A DNA stretch of 46,463 bases from Deltaproteobacteria bacterium (GTDB lineage: Bacteria > Desulfobacterota > Syntrophia > Syntrophales > UBA2210): NCBI GenBank assembly GCA_019313385.1, contig JAFDBG010000012.1:1-46463 (forward strand), read 5' to 3'. Numbering within the stretch: position 1 is the stretch's first letter; each line of letters starts with the position of its first letter. This document shows positions 24,788 through 33,461 of this stretch, in pieces. Below the pieces are notes generated by a model. That model was given only the letters and a program-made list of their open reading frames with translations. It did not search any database and was not told the origin of the DNA. Position numbers and translations under genes: made by a program.

Positions 24788-25852
24788 ATGAAAACACGTA
24801 GAACCTTGAATGCGAAGGCATCTTTCATAATTCTTTTCTGCTTTATGTTCATCCTGCCCTGCCGGGCTTTTGCCGAAAGTGATACCGCGCGGCTTATGCG
24901 TACCGTTACCCTGTATATGGAGAATGACCTGTTCTACAATACCGATCGGCAGTACACGCACGGAACAAAGCTCTCATGGATCTCGCCGGACCTTTCAGAC
25001 TATCGTGACGACCCTCTCGTCCCCGAATGGAGTTATCCGCTCATTGAACGCCTGCCCTTCATAAATAAACCGGAATATCAGCGTTCCGTATCCTTCTCGC
25101 TTGGACAAAGCATGTACACACCGGAGGAGATTGAACGGAGCGATCTCATCGAAGAAGACCGGCCCTATGCCGGCATTACATACCTGGCCGTCGGGTTCCA
25201 CAGCAAAAACGACTGGCAGATGGACACCCTTGAGCTCGATGTGGGAATCGTCGGTCGTCACTCTTACGCTGAGGATTGTCAGAAAACCATCCATCACTGG
25301 GTAGATGCGCAGGATCCCAAGGGATGGGAGCATCAGCTTCACGACGAACCGATCCTCAATGTCTTCTTTGAACGCAAATGGCGGCTGTTCCAGCGGAAAT
25401 ATAGCCGTGGCTTCGGTTCTGACTGTATCCCCCACATAGGATGCGGCATCGGGAACGCCTTTACCGGCGCCAATGCGGGAGGAGAGGTCCGGTTTGGCTG
25501 GAACCTTCCGAATGATTTCGGGACGTTTATCATCAGACCGGGTTCGGACAGCAATGCCCCTGTTGACAACACTGATCCACGCTTCTACCGCTTCCTTCAC
25601 CGTGTCGGCGTCCATCTCTTTTTTGCCGTTGACGGAACCGCCGTTGCACGGAATATCCTGCTCGACGGGAACACATTCCGGGACAGTCACAGCGTTGACA
25701 AAAAACATTTTGTCGCCTGTTTTGTCGGGGGAATCGGTTTCATCGTTAGCCGTTTCAAAATTACGTACTCCCACGTCTATCAGACAAAAGAGTTTAAGAC
25801 CCAGGAGAAGGAACAGCAGTATGGCGCGATATCGCTATCATGCACATTTTAA
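24788..25852 (+). CDS. LpxR-family lipid A deacylase-like outer-membrane protein (DUF2219)
   Basis: 354 residues with a cleavable signal peptide (MKTRR..., cleavage near AFA|ES) and a beta-barrel pattern ending in an aromatic residue (SLSCTF). The LpxR signatures are present: ENDLFYNTDRQYTHGTKLSW near the N-terminus and DRPYAGITYLAVG in the middle. LpxR removes the 3'-acyloxyacyl group of lipid A in a Ca-dependent manner, changing outer-membrane charge and immune recognition. The active-site Asn/Asp of the ENDLF and TDRQYT segments are retained. Monocistronic, divergent from tetR. Confidence 0.85.
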   Translation: MKTRRTLNAKASFIILFCFMFILPCRAFAESDTARLMRTVTLYMENDLFYNTDRQYTHGTKLSWISPDLSDYRDDPLVPEWSYPLIERLPFINKPEYQRSVSFSLGQSMYTPEEIERSDLIEEDRPYAGITYLAVGFHSKNDWQMDTLELDVGIVGRHSYAEDCQKTIHHWVDAQDPKGWEHQLHDEPILNVFFERKWRLFQRKYSRGFGSDCIPHIGCGIGNAFTGANAGGEVRFGWNLPNDFGTFIIRPGSDSNAPVDNTDPRFYRFLHRVGVHLFFAVDGTAVARNILLDGNTFRDSHSVDKKHFVACFVGGIGFIVSRFKITYSHVYQTKEFKTQEKEQQYGAISLSCTF

Positions 25853-26080
25853 TCCACAGATTTCGCAGATTACGCGGATTACTCTAAAGCGGCAAAGTCG
25901 CAAAGGCAGGAAATTAAGATTCAAAAGTCAGATTTGTTTTTGCCTTTCAGCCTTCAGCTTTTATCCGTTATTTTTTATCTTGTCTACGTGAGCTGATGCC
26001 AATATCTGCAAGAAAAACAAAGTTGTTGAGGATAAAGACTCTATATATACCCCGGCATTTTTAAGTTGAAGGCAAAGACC
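25853..26080. other. Intergenic region, A/T-rich, no gene seen
   Basis: 228 bases between the lpxR-like and MFS genes. It contains degenerate short tandem words (AGATTTCGCAGATTACGCGGATTAC) that look like a fragment of a dispersed simple repeat. I see no credible ORF, promoter or terminator. Confidence 0.3.
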
Positions 26081-27373
26081 ATGGATCCCCGAAAGGTTCA
26101 ACAGACAGAACGGCAACCGGCGCACGAAGAGGGCGAGCATTCCGCACCTTTCCATCGCGGGTATTTCCCTGCCTTTCGGTCGTTCCAATATCGGGACTAC
26201 CTGTGTCTGTGGCTCGGAACTGTATTTTCTTTTCTGGCGGTCGGCATGCAGCGGATCACCCGAGCATGGCTCGTACTTCGCCTGACTAACGACTCCCCTT
26301 TTGCCCTCTCGCTGGTTATAGTCTCTTTCACCCTGCCCCTGACTTTTGTATCCGTGCTCGGAGGCGTCTTTGCAGACCGCATTTCTCGAAGGCAGATAAT
26401 CTTGATAGCCCAAAGCGGTAATGCAATCTTAACTTTTCTCTTGGCAACGTTGGACATGATGAACATCATCTGCTTCTGGCACCTACTGGTAATTGGATTT
26501 TGCAACGGCACCCTGGCGGCTTTCAATATGCCCAGTCGGCAATCGATCATCTCGGATATTGTACCTGAACAAAACCTCATGAATGCCATTTCCCTCAGTA
26601 GCGCGGGAATGAACCTGACAAACATCCTCGGACCGGTACTGGCAGGCGTGTTTATCGTTTACCTCGATACGGCTGGCGTCTTCTATCTGATTGCATTATT
26701 TCATGCTTTTTCTGTTGTATGCACAATCCTGATCAAGGCGGGCAGGACGCCTTCGGCCGTTAGTCCCCGCAAGGGAATGTGGGTAGATCTTCGTGAAGGA
26801 TTTCAATATGCCGCAGGAAACCCCACCCTTCTCGGACTTGTTATAATGGGATTGGTGCCGGCCCTTTTTGGATTTACCTACCTGAATCTCTTGCCGGTAT
26901 GGGGCAGAGAAGTATTAGATGCCCCGTCTGACGGCTTGGGACTCTTGATGGCATTCGTGGGTATCGGTGCTCTTATCGGCACACTGGTTCTCGCTTCCCT
27001 TCCTTATCTGAAAAGGCGTGGGAGTTTTCTCATGGTCAATGGTTTTGTGTGGGGAATTGCGCTGATCGCGTTCTCCCTGTGTAATTCTTATATAACGGCC
27101 TTGCCTGCCCTCCTGCTCATAGGATTTTTGAGCGCCATTTTTATGTCGCTCAATATGACCCTCATGCAGTTTTACTCATCTCCTGAAATGAGAGGCCGTA
27201 TAGTAAGCATGTCTATGATGACATTCGGGATTATGCCCTTGAGCACCGTGCCCTTCGGTATCCTCGCTGAGAGTATCGGAACCGCCGACTCCCTGAAATT
27301 CAGCGGTCTGCTGCTGTGTCTCTTCATAATCGTTTTCTTTTTTGCCTTTCGCAGATTTCGCAAGGTGGCCTGA
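26081..27373 (+). CDS. MFS transporter (EntS-like exporter group)
   Basis: About 430 residues with roughly twelve membrane segments. After a ~40-residue hydrophilic N-terminus comes FRSFQYRDYLCLWLGTVFSFLAVGMQ, the start typical of the MFS_3/EntS group. The loop signature GGVFADRISRRQIILIAQ between TM2 and TM3 follows. These transporters export small molecules, including siderophores and macrolides. The substrate here cannot be told. ATG 26081 follows AAGG; the TTG start five codons earlier is less likely. Separated from asnA by ~155 bases. Confidence 0.88.
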   Translation: MDPRKVQQTERQPAHEEGEHSAPFHRGYFPAFRSFQYRDYLCLWLGTVFSFLAVGMQRITRAWLVLRLTNDSPFALSLVIVSFTLPLTFVSVLGGVFADRISRRQIILIAQSGNAILTFLLATLDMMNIICFWHLLVIGFCNGTLAAFNMPSRQSIISDIVPEQNLMNAISLSSAGMNLTNILGPVLAGVFIVYLDTAGVFYLIALFHAFSVVCTILIKAGRTPSAVSPRKGMWVDLREGFQYAAGNPTLLGLVIMGLVPALFGFTYLNLLPVWGREVLDAPSDGLGLLMAFVGIGALIGTLVLASLPYLKRRGSFLMVNGFVWGIALIAFSLCNSYITALPALLLIGFLSAIFMSLNMTLMQFYSSPEMRGRIVSMSMMTFGIMPLSTVPFGILAESIGTADSLKFSGLLLCLFIIVFFFAFRRFRKVA

Positions 27374-27529
27374 CATGGTGAGTAAAGGGTTCAGGGGTAA
27401 AAGGGCCAAACTTGGGAATAACACCCGGCTATTATCTTGCACCAAATCCCAAGGTTTGATAGTGTCCGCCCGGTAGTATCCTGCAAGGCGTTTTTTAACA
27501 CGCGGGAAATTTTCAGCAGGAGTCGTTTT

Positions 27530-28570
27530 ATGGAATCAAATCTGTATATCCCGGAGCATTACAAACCATTGCTCGATCTGCGCGAAACAGAAAAAGCCAT
27601 CGGTCAGATCAAAGCCTTCTTCCAGACCAACCTGTCCTTCGAATTGGACCTGATGCGCGTGACGGCGCCTCTGTTCGTCAAAGCAGGCACGGGGATTAAT
27701 GATGATCTCAATGGGATTGAGAAACCTGTCTCTTTCAATTTGAAAGGAGCCGGCAACATGGGCGTTGAGATGGCACAGTCTCTCTCGAAATGGAAGAGGA
27801 TAATGCTGGCCGATTACGGCGTAAAACAGGGCCGTGGTTTATGCACAGACATGAATGGCATAAGACCGGACGAGGTGCTGGACAACACGCATTCAATATA
27901 TGTGGACCAGTGGGACTGGGAAAGAGTGATATCGGAAGAGGAACGAAACCTGGAATTTTTGAAGTGTATCGTGAGAAAGATATACGATGTCATACGACGA
28001 ACGGAAAAGTACATCTGCTACCGGCGCAACGTTATCGAGCCGATACTTCCCGAAGAAATTACCTTCATCCACAGCGAAGAGCTGGAGGAAAGATATCCCT
28101 CTTTGACACCCAAAAAACGAGAAAATATCGTATGCAGGGAATATGGGGCCGTCTTTATTATAGGAATCGGGGGCAAGCTGAAAAACGGTAAACCACACGA
28201 CGACCGCGCGCCTGATTATGATGACTGGTCCACCCCGACCGCGGGAGGGCGCACGGGACTCAACGGAGACATTCTTGTACACTATCCGATGTTCGATTGC
28301 GCGTATGAGCTCTCATCCATGGGAATCCGGGTAGACACGGAGGCCCTCCTAAGGCAACTGGAGATTACCGACAACATGGAACGAAAGGAACTGCTCTTTC
28401 ACAGGCGTCTGATCAATGGGGAACTGCCACTCTCTATCGGAGGAGGCATCGGCCAGTCGCGGCTCTGTATGTTTTACCTGAGAAAGGCCCATATTGGCGA
28501 AATACAGGCAAGTATATGGCCCGAAGACATGATTGAAAAATGCGGTAAAAACAAGATCTTTTTATTATAA
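27530..28570 (+). CDS. asnA: Aspartate-ammonia ligase (asparagine synthetase A)
   Basis: 346 residues, the AsnA family length. The protein resembles class II aminoacyl-tRNA synthetases. Visible motifs are FELDLMRVTAPLFVKAGTGINDDLNG, VEMAQSLSKWKRIMLADYGV, TDMNGIRPDE, VDQWDWERVI and the C-terminal LSIGGGIGQSRLCMFYL. It makes asparagine from aspartate and ammonia with ATP. ATG 27530 is set by AGGAG 7 bases upstream and the family start; the track adds 31 spurious residues. asnS starts 11 bases after the stop, so the two are co-transcribed. Confidence 0.96.
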   Translation: MESNLYIPEHYKPLLDLRETEKAIGQIKAFFQTNLSFELDLMRVTAPLFVKAGTGINDDLNGIEKPVSFNLKGAGNMGVEMAQSLSKWKRIMLADYGVKQGRGLCTDMNGIRPDEVLDNTHSIYVDQWDWERVISEEERNLEFLKCIVRKIYDVIRRTEKYICYRRNVIEPILPEEITFIHSEELEERYPSLTPKKRENIVCREYGAVFIIGIGGKLKNGKPHDDRAPDYDDWSTPTAGGRTGLNGDILVHYPMFDCAYELSSMGIRVDTEALLRQLEITDNMERKELLFHRRLINGELPLSIGGGIGQSRLCMFYLRKAHIGEIQASIWPEDMIEKCGKNKIFLL

Positions 28571-28581
28571 GAGGACGGACA

Positions 28582-29964
28582 ATGAAACGCACAAAAATAT
28601 TCAGGCTTTTGGAATCAGATTCGCCGATGGACAATATCCTGATCAAGGGATGGGTCAGGACCAGGCGTGATTCAAAAGGATTTTCCTTTATTGAGATTAA
28701 TGACGGGTCATGCCTTGCAAACATACAGGTCATCGCAGACAACGGTCTGGACAACTACGACGACATTCTGAAACTGTCAACCGGTTCCGCGGCGGCCGTA
28801 ACCGGGAAGCTGCTGGCATCAAAAGGCAAAGGACAGAAATGGGAGATACAGGCGGACTCCATAGAGATAATCAGTATAGCGCCGGACTCGTACCCCCTGC
28901 AGAAGAAGCGCCACAGCGACGAGTTTCTGCGCACCATTGCGCACCTCAGACCACGAACAAATAAGTATGGAGCGGCATTTCGCATCAGATCAGAGCTGTC
29001 ATACGCCATACATAAGTTTTTCAGGGAAAGGGCCTTTACCTACATTCATACCCCCATCGTAACCGCGTCTGATTGCGAAGGTGCCGGAGAGATGTTCAGA
29101 GTAACAACCTTGGACACGGGCAATCTTCCGAAAATAGATGGGGCCGTGGACTACTCCCTGGATTTTTTCGGAAAGCAGGCAAACCTGACCGTGTCGGGCC
29201 AGCTTGAGGCGGAACTGTTCGCGCTGGCCCTGGGTGATGTCTATACCTTCGGCCCCACATTCAGGGCAGAGAATTCCAATACCAGGCGACATGCCGCGGA
29301 GTTCTGGATGGTGGAACCGGAGATGGCGTTCTGCGATCTTGCGGGCGACATGGATCTCGGTGAAGAGATGGTAAAGTATCTGGTCGCTTACGCAATGGAC
29401 ACGTGTCGCGATGATCTTGAGCTCTTTGCGAAGTTTGTGGATAAGGGCTTGATGGCAACCCTGGAGAATATAGCCTCATCGGATTTTATAAGACTTCCAT
29501 ACCGGGAAGCGGCGGATATATTGAGCAGGGTCAAAGGCAAATTCGATTATGATGTGGGATTCGGGAAAGACCTCCAGTCCGAGCATGAACACTATCTGAC
29601 CGAACAGCATTTCAAGGGGCCTGTCATAGTCTACGATTACCCAGCCACGATAAAACCCTTTTACATGAGGGTAAACCCCGACGGGGAAACAGTTGCCGCC
29701 ATGGATGTGCTTGTGCCAAGCATAGGGGAGATAATAGGGGGCAGTCAGCGTGAAGAGCGTCTCGACATCCTGGAGGATCGGATGGATGAGGCCGGCCTGA
29801 TTAAAGATAATTACTGGTGGTATCTGGACTCCAGAAGGTTTGGAGGCGTTCCGCACAGCGGTTTCGGTCTGGGATTCGAGCGTCTGGTGATGCTGATCAC
29901 CGGTATATCAAACATAAGGGACGTTATACCCTTTCCACGGACACCCAACAGTGTAGAATTTTGA
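28582..29964 (+). CDS. asnS: Asparaginyl-tRNA synthetase
   Basis: 460 residues. An N-terminal OB-fold anticodon-binding domain (IKGWVRTRRDSKGFSFIEINDGS) is joined to a class IIb catalytic domain. Motif 2 lies in TFGPTFRAENSNTRRHAAEFWMVEPEM and motif 3 in GLGFERLVMLITG. It charges tRNA-Asn directly with asparagine. Together with asnA it gives a direct route from aspartate to Asn-tRNA, so the cell need not rely on GatCAB transamidation for Asn. Confidence 0.97.
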   Translation: MKRTKIFRLLESDSPMDNILIKGWVRTRRDSKGFSFIEINDGSCLANIQVIADNGLDNYDDILKLSTGSAAAVTGKLLASKGKGQKWEIQADSIEIISIAPDSYPLQKKRHSDEFLRTIAHLRPRTNKYGAAFRIRSELSYAIHKFFRERAFTYIHTPIVTASDCEGAGEMFRVTTLDTGNLPKIDGAVDYSLDFFGKQANLTVSGQLEAELFALALGDVYTFGPTFRAENSNTRRHAAEFWMVEPEMAFCDLAGDMDLGEEMVKYLVAYAMDTCRDDLELFAKFVDKGLMATLENIASSDFIRLPYREAADILSRVKGKFDYDVGFGKDLQSEHEHYLTEQHFKGPVIVYDYPATIKPFYMRVNPDGETVAAMDVLVPSIGEIIGGSQREERLDILEDRMDEAGLIKDNYWWYLDSRRFGGVPHSGFGLGFERLVMLITGISNIRDVIPFPRTPNSVEF

Positions 29965-30057
29965 TAGAAAGGAGATGATTCTGTTGAGTTATGAGGATTT
30001 TCGTTCAAGATGAAGGCATGCTAAAAGACCATTAATCAACAGAGTCAGGAAGATACC

Positions 30058-31593
30058 ATGATAAAAATAACATGCATGGGGGCCGCTGGAACGGTAACCG
30101 GATCGAATTATCTTATCGAAGATTCCCGCGGTACAAAGATACTGGTGGACTGCGGTCTCTTTCAGGGAGGGAAACAAACCGAGTGGCGCAACTCGGCTGA
30201 CTGGGGATTTGATCCCCGGGAGATACACACCCTCCTGCTGACCCACGCGCATATCGACCACAGCGGCAGGATCCCCAAACTTGTCAAAGACGGCTTCCGC
30301 GGAAAAATCATCACCTCTCCCCCCACTGCACAACTGTGCGATGTAATGCTCCTTGATTCAGGACATGTACAGGAAATGGAGGCGGAGTGGCAGACGCGGA
30401 AAAACAAGCGCAGGAGCAAAAAGGGGATTGAACCGCTCTATACAGTTGAAGACGCTCAGACGAGCCTTCAATACCTTTCTCCCGTGGAGCGGGATCAGGT
30501 CATCGACATCGAACCGGGGATAAAAGCGCGCTTCAGAAATGCGGGACACATCCTCGGCTCCTCAATCATAGAAATGTGGATAGAAGACGCGGGCGCGGAA
30601 ACAAAGGTCGTTTTCTCGGGAGATATCGGGAAAAACCGCCAGCTGATCGTTAAAGATCCCTTCGAGATTACAGATGCGGATTATCTTGATGCTATCGAAT
30701 ATGCCGTATCGAATAACGAAAAAACTATCATCCCGGCATTCGCGGTGGAGAGGACCCAGGAAATACTCTATATCCTGGGTGAATTTCAGAGAGAGGGGTC
30801 CCTGCCTGATATACCGATCTATCTTGACAGCCCGCTCGCGATCAAGGCCACGGAGATATTCCGCAAAAACAAAAAGTACTTCGATGAAGAGGCGATGGAT
30901 ATCGTCAACAAGGGATTCGACCCCTTTGACATGCCCAACCTGAAATTCACCCCCTCGACCGAAGAATCCATGGCGATCAATAAAAAATCGGGCTCCGCGA
31001 TCGTCATAGCGGGTAGCGGTATGTGCACCGGAGGAAGGATCAAGCATCACCTCAAACATAACCTGTGGCGTGAGGGGGCAAGCGTCGTCATCGTGGGCTT
31101 CCAGGCCATGGGCACCACCGGAAGAAGGATAGTGGACGGAGAAAAGCGGGTCAGGGTATTCAGGGAAAACGTTGCCGTGGCGGCAAAGGTCTTTACCATC
31201 GGTGGATTCTCGGCGCACGCAGACCAGAAGGGTCTTCTGGAATGGGCGGGAAACTTCGCCGAATCACATCCCCGTGTCTTTGTAACTCATGGTGAGGCAA
31301 CGGCCAGCGAGGCCCTCGCAGCCAAGCTCAGGGAAGGCCTCAATCTGGAGACCTATGTTCCCCGTATGCGAGAATCCCTGGTCCTTGAACGCCAGAAAAT
31401 GACCAGCGCGATGGTCCCTGAGGCGGCACCGGGAGACCTGCAGCAGGTCATAGGCGCCACAGTCATCAGTCTTGAGAAAGAACTGGAAGAGTTAAAGATA
31501 AGGCTCACGGCAAAGGGTGGCAGGATTCAGGAGGCCGATATCGACCGGCTGAAAGACATCGAGGAAGATCTGCGGATGGTTCTGCCTGAATAG
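30058..31593 (+). CDS. Metallo-beta-lactamase / beta-CASP ribonuclease family protein
   Basis: 511 residues. Metal motif HAHIDHSG is at residues 63-68, with the other MBL histidines in NAGHILGS and near FVTHGE. The beta-CASP insert with ERTQEILYILGE, IYLDSPLAIKATEIF and the GSGMCTGGRIKHHL signature follows, then the RMMBL segment FTIGGFSAHADQKGLLEW. Such proteins process or degrade RNA in bacteria (Thermus TTHA0252 type). A ~75-residue helical C-terminal extension is longer than in the simplest members. Monocistronic. Confidence 0.9.
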   Translation: MIKITCMGAAGTVTGSNYLIEDSRGTKILVDCGLFQGGKQTEWRNSADWGFDPREIHTLLLTHAHIDHSGRIPKLVKDGFRGKIITSPPTAQLCDVMLLDSGHVQEMEAEWQTRKNKRRSKKGIEPLYTVEDAQTSLQYLSPVERDQVIDIEPGIKARFRNAGHILGSSIIEMWIEDAGAETKVVFSGDIGKNRQLIVKDPFEITDADYLDAIEYAVSNNEKTIIPAFAVERTQEILYILGEFQREGSLPDIPIYLDSPLAIKATEIFRKNKKYFDEEAMDIVNKGFDPFDMPNLKFTPSTEESMAINKKSGSAIVIAGSGMCTGGRIKHHLKHNLWREGASVVIVGFQAMGTTGRRIVDGEKRVRVFRENVAVAAKVFTIGGFSAHADQKGLLEWAGNFAESHPRVFVTHGEATASEALAAKLREGLNLETYVPRMRESLVLERQKMTSAMVPEAAPGDLQQVIGATVISLEKELEELKIRLTAKGGRIQEADIDRLKDIEEDLRMVLPE

Positions 31594-31951
31594 GGGGCTT
31601 AATGGAGGCACAGCCTCTCTTTCAGCGTAACTATTCAGGAATAATAGATGGGCAGAGGCAACTGAAGTCGCCCCTACCCATCTGTCAAGTTGTTTGGAAT
31701 CAGAGTTATTCATTCCGAAGCCTATAAATTATTTCTATAGCTATCCCCAATCTTATAGTTTATTTGAATTTGACCAATCTGTCGTTTTTACGTAGTGTCG
31801 TGCCAATCAAGAGATGTCATTCCGACCGCATGGAGCTATAGTGCCCGTCAGGGTGAAACCCAGGGTTTCTCAGTCGTGAAAACTCCTTCGAAATGACAGA
31901 GTGTCGTTGACATGGCAGTATCATCAGAAAACTAATGTCAGGATGAATCAT
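31594..31951. other. Intergenic region with palindromes and a dispersed repeat
   Basis: 358 bases without a gene. AGATGGG...CCCATCT (31646-31683), with a G/C-rich centre, forms a long hairpin after the ribonuclease gene, but no T-run follows. The second half is dispersed repeat copy 2 (see 31804-31916). No strong promoter for the cysteine desulfurase was found. Confidence 0.5.
31804..31916 (-). repeat. Dispersed intergenic hairpin repeat, copy 2 (inverse orientation)
   Basis: Reverse complement aligns along its length with 6046-6160. Conserved blocks are CTCTGT, AAGGAGT, TTCACGACTGAGAAA, TTTCACCCTGACGGGCACTA, TAG and GCGGTCG. The inner stem is GAAACCC/GGGTTTC where copy 1 has GAAATCT/AGATTTC, so two base pairs changed on both arms together. 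The ends TGTCATTTCGA and TCGGAATGACA form an outer stem. Confidence 0.75.
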
Positions 31952-33106
31952 ATGGAGAAAATAATCTACATGGATAACGCCGCCACCTCATGGCCGAAAC
32001 CTGAGGAAACCATAAAGGCAATGGCGGAATATTTTCACTCAATCGGGGCAAGTCCGGGACGATCAGGACATCGCCTGTCCCTCGATGCCGGGCGGGTTGT
32101 CCTGGACGCACGGGAGTCTGTTTCAGAGCTTTTCGGCATAAAGAGTCTCCTCAGAGTCGTCTTTACCAAAAACGCGACAGAATCTCTCAACATCGCCATC
32201 GCCGGTCTTTTGAAGCCCGGCGACCATGTAATCACATCTGGAATGGAGCATAACTCAGTGATGCGCCCACTGAGGGTAATGGAGGAAAGCGGCGTAGAAC
32301 TGTCAATTATACCATGTTCACTCTCTGGCGAGATGGACCCGGAGGATGTGGGCCGGCATATAAAGAAAAATACAAGGGCAATCTATCTTACCCATGCCTC
32401 CAACGTTACGGGCACAATCATGCCCATCGCCGAAACAGGAAAAATCGCCCGTGAAAAAGGGGTCATATTTTGCGTTGATGCCGCGCAGACTGCGGGCGTC
32501 ATTCCGATAGATGTGGAGGAAATGTTCATAGACATCCTCGCGTTTACCGGTCACAAGGCCCTTTTCGGTCCTCAGGGAACGGGAGGACTTTACATGGCCG
32601 AAGGATTGGAAAAGGAGATTTGCCCCATCATGACCGGCGGCACAGGCAGCAGATCCGAGTCGGAGGAACACCCGGATTTTCTTCCCGATAAATATGAAGC
32701 GGGCACCGCGAATGTGATAGGGATTGCAGGCCTCAATGCCGGCATCCGGTTTGTCCGCTCGGTCGGGATAGAAAGCATAAGAAAAAAAGAGTCGGAACTG
32801 ACGGCAATTCTTGTGGAAGGGCTTAGATCCATTCCGGAGGTTACCCTGTACGGGTGCGGTGACGCGAAAAAGCAGACATCTGTTGTGTCATTCAATATAT
32901 CGGGTATGGATTGCGCCCGGGTTGCCATGGCCCTTGATGAAGAGTTCAATATCATGTCGAGGCCGGGCCTGCAGTGCGCCCCTGCCGCCCACCGCACCAT
33001 CGGAACCTTTTCAGCGGGAGCTGTGAGGCTCAGTCTGGGATACTTCCTTGAAAAGGACGATATCCAAGCCGTTCTTTCCGCCGTGGAAAAACTTGTTCAA
33101 AGGTGA
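31952..33106 (+). CDS. Class V aminotransferase, cysteine desulfurase family (EF2568-like)
   Basis: 384 residues. PLP Lys202 is in FTGHKALFGPQGTGGLYM. The N-terminal MDNAATSWPKPEE and the active Cys342 in RPGLQCAPAAHRTIG mark the cysteine-desulfurase-like family often found with selenium-dependent and molybdenum-hydroxylase maturation genes. It would remove sulfur (or selenium) from cysteine (or selenocysteine) as a persulfide/perselenide. ATG 31952 has AGGA at 8 bases and gives MEKIIYMDNAA. The next gene, DUF3343, starts 7 bases after the stop, suggesting that this small protein works with it. Confidence 0.88.
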   Translation: MEKIIYMDNAATSWPKPEETIKAMAEYFHSIGASPGRSGHRLSLDAGRVVLDARESVSELFGIKSLLRVVFTKNATESLNIAIAGLLKPGDHVITSGMEHNSVMRPLRVMEESGVELSIIPCSLSGEMDPEDVGRHIKKNTRAIYLTHASNVTGTIMPIAETGKIAREKGVIFCVDAAQTAGVIPIDVEEMFIDILAFTGHKALFGPQGTGGLYMAEGLEKEICPIMTGGTGSRSESEEHPDFLPDKYEAGTANVIGIAGLNAGIRFVRSVGIESIRKKESELTAILVEGLRSIPEVTLYGCGDAKKQTSVVSFNISGMDCARVAMALDEEFNIMSRPGLQCAPAAHRTIGTFSAGAVRLSLGYFLEKDDIQAVLSAVEKLVQR

Positions 33107-33113
33107 TCAGAAT

Positions 33114-33344
33114 ATGATGGACACAAAAACCTGCCTTGTCCTTCTCTTTGACTCGGCGAGCGAAGCTCTGCTTGCCGAAAAACTCTTCAAAAGGGCAGGC
33201 ATTTCCTACAAGATAATACCGGTGCCGCGCCATCTCAGCTCCGACTGTGGCGTCTGTATACGAGTCTTTGCCTCCGACAAAGAGAGAGCACGTGAAACCC
33301 TCGACGGCAGGGTGGATATTCGGGATATCTGTCCAATAGATTAA
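33114..33344 (+). CDS. DUF3343 small protein
   Basis: 76 residues. The pattern CLVLLFDSASEALLAEKLFKRAGI, then YKIIPVPRHLSSDCGVCIRV with a CxxC pair, is that of DUF3343 proteins. These are compact alpha/beta proteins typically encoded next to EF2568-like cysteine desulfurases or YedF/selenium-linked genes. The conserved CxxC could accept sulfur or selenium from the desulfurase (inference). Start ATG 33114 or 33117, behind AGGTG; the gene is 7 bases after the desulfurase. Confidence 0.8.
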   Translation: MMDTKTCLVLLFDSASEALLAEKLFKRAGISYKIIPVPRHLSSDCGVCIRVFASDKERARETLDGRVDIRDICPID

Positions 33345-33352
33345 AAACCCAT

Positions 33353-33381
33353 TTGACATACTGGAGTGTCGGCCTTATTAT
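33353..33381 (+). promoter_or_regulatory. Sigma70-type promoter of the HesB-like selenoprotein gene
   Basis: TTGACA (33353-33358), a 17-base spacer and TATTAT (33376-33381), starting 9 bases after the DUF3343 stop. It would give a ~75-base leader to ATG 33462 and allows expression separate from the desulfurase pair. Confidence 0.7.
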
Positions 33382-33461
33382 AACCCGCGTATCCGGAAAC
33401 GGTTATGTGAAACTCGTTAGAAGATTCACTCAAGAGTAACAAAAATAAAGGAGAAAATATA

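Noticed and set aside
24995-25774. Minus-strand ORF (259 aa) across the lpxR-like gene
   Set aside because: Antisense shadow of a gene with clear LpxR motifs and a signal peptide; no family pattern of its own.
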